Part shown: positions 57,278-64,000 of the stretch, in pieces
Numbering within the stretch: position 1 is the first letter of the stretch
How the letters are laid out: the number at the start of each line of letters is the position of its first letter
NCBI RefSeq assembly: GCF_036898095.1
Contig: NC_090750.1
Location: 85,338,075-85,402,074 of the forward strand
Reading direction: 5' to 3'
DNA length: 64,000 bases
DNA from: Palaemon carinicauda
Lineage: Eukaryota; Arthropoda; Malacostraca; Decapoda; Palaemonidae
The notes under the pieces: generated by a model
The model's input: the letters and a program-made list of their open reading frames with translations, nothing else
What the model was told of the DNA's origin: nothing
Databases searched by the model: none
Translations under genes and position numbers: made by a program

Positions 57278-59112
57278 GTGCCATATGTTGTCAATGCTTG
57301 CTTGGTAAAAATGAAAGGAGGATCCTTACTCTTTAGCAGATTCCTTTAATATGTGATTCATATATTTTAAGTTTGTTTGATAGGCTTCCAGTTTTTATTT
57401 ACAAAAAAATTTTCAGGGTATGTTATTTCAGTGGGTATGACTGCCGTAGCAACATAGGCCTGACTGTTCCTTTAGTACATTATTTCTTAAAATAATCATT
57501 GAATGATTCTTGCCTGCTGATTTCTTCCAGTTGGGCAGATTGAGTATAAGCTCCTATGTGGGAAGGCAAAAGGTTGTTGAACTCTCAGAGCGAGGTTGCC
57601 AATGTACAGTAAAGTTGGCTTACTGTGATACTGAAGGTGGGACAAATAACACTTAAGACACTGAAAATTTCTATTTGGATTGAGTGTATGGAAATTTAGA
57701 ATATTTATTTGGACATCTATTTTCTAATGAATAACTAAGAGGGATAGTATTTTGGACAACCAAATACTGTTTGTGGATTTAGTGCAATCATACTCCACAA
57801 TCCTTGATGTATGCCAATAACATCTGGCAACCTAAATGACCCATGAATGAATAGAGCTTCCTTCCCAGTGGACATTGAATATCATATATTACTCATGCAA
57901 ATGGGGGACATGCACTGTATGCTGATATACTGATGCACTAAATTGCAAAAACCAGAGTGTGTCATTATATGATTTCAAGTTATAATGCTATATAACTCAA
58001 ATTTACATATAAAGTTTGCAGTAGCATATATATTACTACTGACATTATCAATACTATATTACTGTACTAACATTATCATCATTATCATTGCTATTACAGT
58101 ATAATACCATTAGCATGTACAAGTATTATTATGGCACTGTTATTATAATCACCATTATCAAGGTACTGTACAGTACTATAATTAGTGCTTGAAATCAACA
58201 TACATTAAATCTATATCAAACAAGCCTAAAAGGTCACTAACTTCAAAAGCAAGCACCTATGGAACAAAATGCTATTTGAAAGATGAAAAATCAAATAAAT
58301 CCTTAAAAGTAACTTAAAAATACATTTCACTAAATGAAAGCAACACAATCCACAAAGCATGAGGCACTGGTGAATACTACTTAGGAAGGGATGATGTGAA
58401 CACAAACTAATCTATCATAGTGAGAAATGTGTAGCAAAGGACCAAAGTTTACAGAAGTACAAGAAGTTGAGCCAAAAAACATACAGTAAAAGCAGAGCCA
58501 CACCAGAGAATACATACACAGTAAGACTATTCCATTTTACTAGAAGAGAATCGACAATATAAAACCCTAAGAAACAAATCTCCATTGGCTGCACTTCAAA
58601 GGTGATGCAGGCAATAAAACTCTTCCACTAATGATCTTAGGAGACATCTGAATTACATACCGAGTAACTGCAAAATCTGAGTATTTGTTGTAAGCTGGGC
58701 TGGTGTTTGAGACTGATTGTTCTCTATTTTTGGGTCAGCTCCATTTGCCATGAGCCAACTGACAGTGTTAACGTTTCCTCTCTTACATGCCCAATGAAGC
58801 CCTGTCCTAAAATCGATTAAACATCTGTTAGATGAAGTAAAAGTAATAGTTGCAGTAGTGAAGTAGCAGTGAAATCAAGAAACATAGTGACAGTACTGTA
58901 TGTAGGAGAAGGATTTTAGGTAACATGTTCTACTATAAAATGGATCAAACACAGCTATATTACCTAAGACATAACACACAAAAATGGGCGCTTTTCAAAA
59001 TTCCAAAGGACACAATAAACAGACTAACTTAAATTATAATGTAAAATTACAGAATCACATACACCTACAAAAAACTAAAAGTAATTTGAAGAATATGGAT
59101 TTCTAATCAAAT
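57278..59112. other. Intron sequence around the ankyrin exon
   Basis: Apart from the exon at 58661-58806 I see only AT-rich sequence with scattered ATTATC/ATTACT triplets near 58040-58160. No further exon of the ankyrin gene is recognisable up to 59615. Confidence 0.4.
58661..58806 (-). CDS. ANKRD40: ANKRD40-like exon: ankyrin repeat
   Basis: A 146-bp exon on the - strand with acceptor AG at 58808-58807 and donor GTATGT at 58660-58655. It encodes TGLHWACKRGNVNTVSWLMA then NGADPKIENNQSQTPAQLT and ILQLLG. The TGLHWACKRGN...WLMANGAD pattern is an ankyrin helix-turn-helix, and the HWACKR spelling is characteristic of ANKRD40. It ends after the first base of a Gly codon. Confidence 0.88.
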
Positions 59113-59475
59113 AAATTATTACAATACTCACCCAGTATATAACGAGCTTTAATCATTGTAGACAACAGCTTCCCAACCTTTATATAAAAATATAGAAAAA
59201 TTTTCCCTCTCCCTGCTTCTGCTATATTGCCTAGTCAGGAGGAAAATTAACCAGTACTTTACATAATCAAATACATTGGGGTCCTGTACATACACTAATC
59301 CCTTAAGATCACTAAAAGTGAAGAGGGAGGGATATACATGGCTATCAGGTAAGTATTGAAATAATAAATTTTATTATAAAAATTAAGCTTATATCAATGA
59401 ATCTTACTTGGTAGTCATCATGCTTATTCCCACAATCTATTGGAGGTGGGTATATGAGGGAGAGAGATGAAATTC
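59113..59475 (-). mobile_element. DIRS 3'-end remnant I
   Basis: ATTATTACAATACTCACCCA near 59125 and GGTAAGTATTGAAATAATAA near 59342 are inverted arms. A second half, AATCTTACTTGGTAGTCATC, follows, then a TTGGAGGTGGG segment. The layout copies the terminal repeat plus ICR of the intact copies, and the second part resembles F (20050-20165). No coding sequence survives. Confidence 0.55.
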
Positions 59476-59854
59476 AACTAATTCTAAATACAGTAAGTCA
59501 CACTCAAAACAACTTGACATATCTTATCTTATAAACATTATTAACATTTCATGTTTGCCTTGATTATGGAATGCTTATAAATACTCTGCTTTGCCTCCCC
59601 TAAAGTTAGAAAATGTTATTTTCATTAGTAAAATAAATTTTTGAATATACTTACCCGATAATCATGTAGCTGTCAACTCTGTTGCCCGACAGAATTCTAT
59701 GGAGGGATACGCCAGCTATCACAATACTAGAAGGGGGTGTTCTTACCAGCGCCACCTGTGGCCAGGTACTCAAGTACTTCTTGTTGACACCTCCTCAATT
59801 ATTCCTCGGTCCCACTGGTTCTCTATGGGGAGGAAGGGAGGGTCAATTAAATCA

Positions 59855-59950
59855 TGATTATCGGGTAAGTATATTCAAAAATTTATTTTACTAATGAAAA
59901 TAACATTTTTCAATATTAAACTTACCCGATAATCATGTAGCTGATTCACA
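59855..59950 (-). repeat. Copy E internal complementary region
   Basis: ATGATTATCGGGTAAGTATA...GAAAATAAC meets ATTTTTCAATATTAAAC at about 59902-59905, the same junction as in B. The first half is the complement of 59615-59670. Confidence 0.9.
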
Positions 59951-60328
59951 CCCAGGGGGGTGGGTGAAAACCAGTGTACAAGATTAAAGGATAGCTAAGT
60001 ATCCCATATTTCATATAACAGTTATCTCAAATAACAATGAAATAATAAGTACCTGGTAAGGAAGTCGAATTGAACCGTTACTCTGTCTCTTTTTTAAGTT
60101 CGTCTTCCTTACTGAGCGCAGCGTTCCTCTTGGAGGCTGAATCAACCCAAAGGTGCTAAAGTATACAGGGCTGCAACCCATACTAAAGGACCTCATCACA
60201 ACCTTTAACCTCGGCGCTTCTCAAGAAAGAATTGACCACCCGCCAAATCAACAAGGATGTGGAAGGCTTCTTAGCCGACCGAACAACCCATAAAAAGTAT
60301 TCAAGAGAAAGGTTAAAAAGTTATGGAA

Positions 60329-61503
60329 TTATGGGAATGTAGTGGCTGAGCCCTCGCCTACTACTGCATTCGTTGCTACGAATGGACCCAGGGTGTAGCA
60401 GTACTCGTAAAGAGACTGGACATCTTTGAGATAAAATGATGCGAACACTGACTTGCTTCTCCAATAGGTTGCATCCATAACACTCTGCAGAGAACGGTTC
60501 TGTTTGAAGGCCACTGAAGTAGCCACAGCTCTCACTTCATGTGTCCTTACCTTCAGCAAAGCAAGGTCTTCTTCCTTCAGATGAGAATTTGCTTCTCTAA
60601 TCAGAAGCCTGATGTAGTAAGAAACTGAGTTCTTAGACATTGGTAGAGAAGGCTTCTTGATAGCACACCATAAGGCTTCTGATTGTCCTCGTAATGGTTT
60701 TGACCTTCTTAAATAGTACTTAAGAGCTCTAACAGGGCAAAGTACTCTCTCTAGTTCGTTCCCCACCATGTTGGACAGGCTTGGGATCTCGAACGACTTA
60801 GGGCAAGGACGGGAAGGAAGCTCGTTTTAGCCAAAAAAACCGAGCCGCAAGGAACATGTAGCCGTTTCAGATGTGAAACCTATGTTCCTGCTGAAGGCGT
60901 GGATCTCACTTACTCTTTTACCTGTTGCTAAGCACACGAGGAAAAGAGTTTCTAATGTGAGGTCCTTAAAAGAGGCTGATTGGAACGGTTCAAATCCTGA
61001 TGACATAAGGAACCTTAGGACCACGTCTAGATTCCAGCCTGGAGTGGACAACCGACGTTCCTTTGAGGTCTCAAAAGACCTAAGGAGGTCCTGTAGATCT
61101 TTGTTGGAGGAAAGATCCAAGCCTCTGTGGCGGAAAACCGCTGCCAACATACTTCTGTAACCCTTGATCGTAGGAGCTGATAGGGATTTTACGTTCCTTA
61201 GATGTAACAGGAAGTCAGCAATCTGGGTTACAGTGGTACTGGTTGAGGAAAACTGCATTGGCCTTGCACCAGCTTCGGAAGACTTCCCATTAAGACTGAT
61301 AGACTCTGAGAGTGGATGTCGTCCTTGCTCTGGCAATCGTTCTGGCTGCCTCCTTCGAAAAGCCTCCAGTTCTTGAGAGACTTTCGATAGTCTGAAGGCA
61401 GTCAGACGAAGAGCGTGGAGGTTTGGGTGTACCTTCTTTACGTGAGGTTGACGCAGAAGGTCCACTCTAGGAGGAAGAGTCCTGGGAAACGTCGACCAGC
61501 CAT
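60329..61503 (-). pseudogene. Copy E tyrosine recombinase, two or more frameshifts
   Basis: Starts MAGRRFP at 61503, where one extra base relative to B shifts the frame. Core blocks are STTVTQIADFLLHLRNVKSL, APTIKGYRSMLAAVF, GKRVSEIHAFSRNIGF, then a break near 60827, then MVGNELERVLCPVRALKYYL, VRTHEVRAVATS and YWRSKSVFASFYLKD. The catalytic His, Arg and Tyr positions remain, so only frameshifts inactivate it. Confidence 0.85.
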
Positions 61504-61535
61504 TGCAGTACCTCGGTGAACCCTTCTCTCGCGGG

Positions 61536-62670
61536 TCAGAGGGGAGCAACCAACGTCAACCGTGTCCCTTTGTGAGAGGCGAACTTCTGAAGTACCCTGT
61601 TGACAATCTTGAACGGCGGGAATGCATACAGGTTGAGATGGGACCAATCCAGCAGAAAGGCATCCACGCGAACTGCTGTTGGGTCTGGAATCGGAGAACA
61701 ATACAAGAGGAGCTTCTTGGTCATCGAGGTAGCGAATAGAACTATGGTTGGCAGACCCCACAGGGCCCAAAGTCTGCTGCAAACATTCTTGTGAAGGGTC
61801 CACTCTGTGGGGAAGACCTGACCCTTACGGCTGAGGCGATCTGCCATGACATTCATATCGCCCTGAATGAGCCTCGTTACCAGCGTGAGCTTTCGATCTT
61901 TGACCAAATGAGGAGGTCCCTTGCGATCTTGAACAACTTCCTCGAATGAGTCCCTCTCTGCTTGGAGATGTAAGCCAAGGCTGTGGTGTAGTCGGAGTTC
62001 ACCTCCACCACCTTGTAAGCTGGAGGGACTTGAAGTTTATCAAGGCCAGATGAACTGCCAACAACTCCTTGCAATAGATGTGAAGTGTCCTTTGCTCCTG
62101 ATTCCATGTTCCCGAGCATTCCTGTCCGTCCAGTGTCGCACCCCAGCCCGTGTCCGATGCGTCCGAGAAGAGACGGTGGTCGGGGGTCTGAACAGCCAAA
62201 GGTAGACCTTCCTTGAGAAGAATGCTGTTCTTCCACCACGTTAGAGTAGACCTCATCTCTTCGGAAACAGGAACTGAGCCCGTCTCTAGCGTCATGTCCT
62301 TTATCCAGTGAGCAGCTAGATGATACTGAAGGGGGCGGAGGTGGAGTCTCCCTAACTCGATGAACAGGGCCAGCGATGAAAGTGTCCCTGTTAGACTCAT
62401 CCCCTGCCTGACTAAGCATCGGTTCCTTCTCAGCATGCTCTGGATGCATTCTAGGGCTTGGAAGATCCTTGGGGCCGACGGACAAGTCCAAAAAGCTCGA
62501 CTCTGAAGATCCATACCCAAGGAAACAATGGTCTGGGATGGAACGAGCTGAGACTCCTCAAAATTGACCAGGAGGCCCAGTTCCTTGGTCAGATCCATAG
62601 TCCATTTGAAAATCTCCAGACAGCGACGACTTGTGGGAGCTCTTAAAAGCCAGTCGTCTGACGGAGCCGG
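61536..62670 (-). pseudogene. Copy E RNase H/methyltransferase with truncated RT
   Basis: SDDWLLRAPTSRRCLEIFK at the high end (RT tail only), SQTIVSLGMDLQS, LFSDASDTGWGATLDG and IYCKELLAVHLAL (RNase H), VNSDYTTALAYISK, QGDMNVMADRLSRKGQ, then PTIVLFATS, DAFLLDWSHLN and YAFPPF. The RT upstream of DDWLL is replaced by gag-like sequence exactly as in B. Confidence 0.85.
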
Positions 62671-62689
62671 ACACAAGATCATGATACTG

Positions 62690-64000
62690 CTGCACAGTCT
62701 GTAAACTGACAATCATGGGCAAGCGAGGAAGTACAGTGACAACCCGAATCTGTCTAGACTATCTGGGTCGTACAGACAACTCCTTAACGGGTTGCTGAGG
62801 TTGCCGCACTGCGTCACAACAAGTCCCTTCTGTTGGTTGTTGAACGTCTTCCCCGTGACACATTGACTCCGTAAACAAAAATCCTCTAACAAGGACTAAG
62901 CTTGGACTGCATGTCATGCAACACAGCTCAAGGTCTATGGGAGCAGGTGTGGTAACAGACGGGATTAGCGGCTGAAGTGGAACCATTACCTTCCCTGTAA
63001 GCATGTTATGCTTAAATAAAAGTCCATAAGAGGTTATGCAGCTAAAGGCTCCCTCCAAATGACAGAGTCCTCAAGGGAATATCAGAAGGAGGGAGAAAAG
63101 AACTTTCTCATCTACAGGGACCTTATCCTAGAAAAGCTAAGTTCTCTGAGTGAGGGTTCACTGGTGCAAAAGCAGCAGACTAGAAGGCAACGTTATGAAA
63201 CTGCTTGACAGTCTAGTGAGTTGGCAACAACCCAAGATATGTTGAGAAGCATGCGGTAAGGTATGCAGAGCATGATGAATGCAGAGTATGCTGTATGCAG
63301 AGCATGCTGTATGTAGAGCATGTTGTATGCAGAGCATGCTGTATGTAGAGCATGTTGTATGCATAGCATGCTGAAAGCAGAGCATGCTGTATGCAGAGCA
63401 TGTTGAATGCAGAGCATGCTGAATGCAGAGCATGCTGAATGCTGAGCATGTAGTAAGCAGAGCCTGCTGTAAGCAGAGCCTGCTGTAAGGAAAGCAGAGC
63501 GTGTGCATGGCGTTTAACATTTCTCAGAAATTCCATGACCAGTGCTAGAGTGCTTTATGCATGCTTGCATGGGGTTTAAAAATCAACATAATGTTTACCT
63601 TACATTCATAACTCATGATTCATATTTTTGCCATGGTTAGAAAATGGAGGTAAGGCATGCTGAACAGCAGAGTCAGAACGAGCTGGAACAACAACAGTGG
63701 AAGGTGCAGAAAGTTCCTGTTCCTGTGGTATGAGTGGAGCGTGAAGAGACCGAGGTTGCGCAGAACAAGGTAAAGTTCCCGCAAGCAGAGGTGTCTGAGG
63801 CGCAGGATCAGGGTGCACGGGTTGAGCTCGGTGTAGCAGCTGAGGAGACTGACTCACAGGTGGAAGAGGTTGTACCTCCACCGAGAGTTGCACCACCGGT
63901 GGAGCAGCCAGGGGAGGAGGAGGAAGAGTGGGGTAATCCTCCTGATCCCAAACCGAAGGTTGCCTTAAAGAAGGCTGAGGCTGAACAACACTGGGAACAG
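62690..64000 (-). pseudogene. Copy E gag-like region, decayed and cut by the window end
   Basis: Matches the B gag region: a segment with QQPVKELSVRPR near 62760, a minisatellite at 63249-63506, and a Pro/Gln/Val-rich stretch at 63606-63896 (VQLSVEVQPLPPVSQSPQLL). No recognisable enzymatic domain. Confidence 0.55.
63249..63506 (+). repeat. 16-bp minisatellite in DIRS copy E
   Basis: About sixteen units related to GTATGCAGAGCATGCT, more diverged than the array in B (AAAGCAGAGCATGCT, GAATGCAGAGCATGCT, GTAAGCAGAGCCTGCT). It has the same flanking sequence (GTGAGTTGGCAACAACC on one side, CATGACCAGTGCTAGAGTG on the other), so it is orthologous in position to the B array. Confidence 0.93.

Larger units (their letters stand above)
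26292..58806 (-). other. ANKRD40: Partial host gene: ANKRD40-like ankyrin-repeat protein (last four coding exons)
   Basis: Four - strand exons (58806-58661, 36270-36016, 26782-26635, 26476-26292) join in perfect phase. In order they give an ankyrin repeat, a proline-rich linker with a PNYLAH motif, and a C-terminal domain with CCRELAINPQMVERIRKLPN. This order and these blocks are what I recognise from vertebrate ANKRD40, whose molecular role is poorly defined. Earlier ankyrin repeats and the start lie beyond the window. The introns are hugely expanded: the first visible one is about 22 kb and holds C, D, G and H; the second, about 9 kb, holds B. Confidence 0.85.
59615..64000 (-). mobile_element. 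DIRS copy E (family 2), cut by the window end
   Basis: A - strand element beginning GTTATTTTCATTAG at 59615 with the same order as B: terminal repeat, ICR at 59855-59950, recombinase, methyltransferase, RNase H, truncated RT, gag, 16-bp minisatellite, gag. It is very similar to B over most of its length but lacks about 450 bp of B (30810-31250). Its 5' end is outside the window. It lies about 0.8 kb upstream of the ankyrin exon, in the next intron. Confidence 0.9.

Noticed and set aside
1..64000. A new defence or biosynthetic gene system
   Set aside because: No cluster of unknown enzymes is present. Apart from two conserved host genes and a few unassigned short frames, the recognisable coding sequence belongs to retroelements.

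Overview
The window is eukaryotic, AT-rich, intron-rich animal DNA. Two conserved host genes can be followed exon by exon with GT/AG splice sites and matching codon phase. The rest is dominated by retroelements. The repeat content (DIRS1-like retrotransposons with tyrosine recombinases, a non-LTR family with (TAA)n tails, tRNA-derived SINEs, long GA and ATT microsatellites) fits a decapod crustacean. The non-LTR 3' end resembles repeats I recall from palaemonid shrimps; that taxonomic guess is inference, not a search result.

Host genes. On the + strand, 1970-17766 holds the last six coding exons of a ketimine reductase / mu-crystallin homologue (CRYM; ornithine cyclodeaminase family). On the - strand, 58806-26292 holds four coding exons of an ANKRD40-like ankyrin-repeat protein. 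The N-terminal exons of both lie outside the window. The genes converge, with about 8.5 kb between stop codons.

Mobile DNA. At least five large DIRS1-like copies are present: A (+, 9263-15599), B (-, 26815-33641), C (-, 36331-42701), D (-, 46552-53106) and E (-, 59615 to beyond the window end). A, C and D form one family (termini containing CCGGTGAATATATAATAG). B and E form a second (CCGATAATCATGTAGCTG). Older remnants (F 19800-21950, G/H around 46300-56335, I 59113-59475) represent more diverged families. Together they fill more than half of the window. Each young copy shows inverted terminal repeats plus an internal complementary region in which the complements of the two element ends abut. 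The coding order is gag-like ORF, reverse transcriptase-RNase H-methyltransferase-like ORF, and an overlapping tyrosine recombinase ORF. D is the most complete copy. A and C share one internal deletion, and B and E share another, which points to two amplified deletion-derivative lineages.

Other content: a broken non-LTR reverse transcriptase in a CRYM intron, a CCHC-bearing ORF1 remnant, two SINEs, a MITE, a 1.3 kb TIR element, and 16-bp minisatellites inside B and E.

Most striking relationships: B and C sit about 30 and 60 nt upstream of two ANKRD40 3' splice sites, in sense orientation. D is inserted inside the internal complementary region of an older DIRS copy, so the empty site can be read directly. 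I found no prokaryotic-type system, CRISPR array or clearly new protein system.
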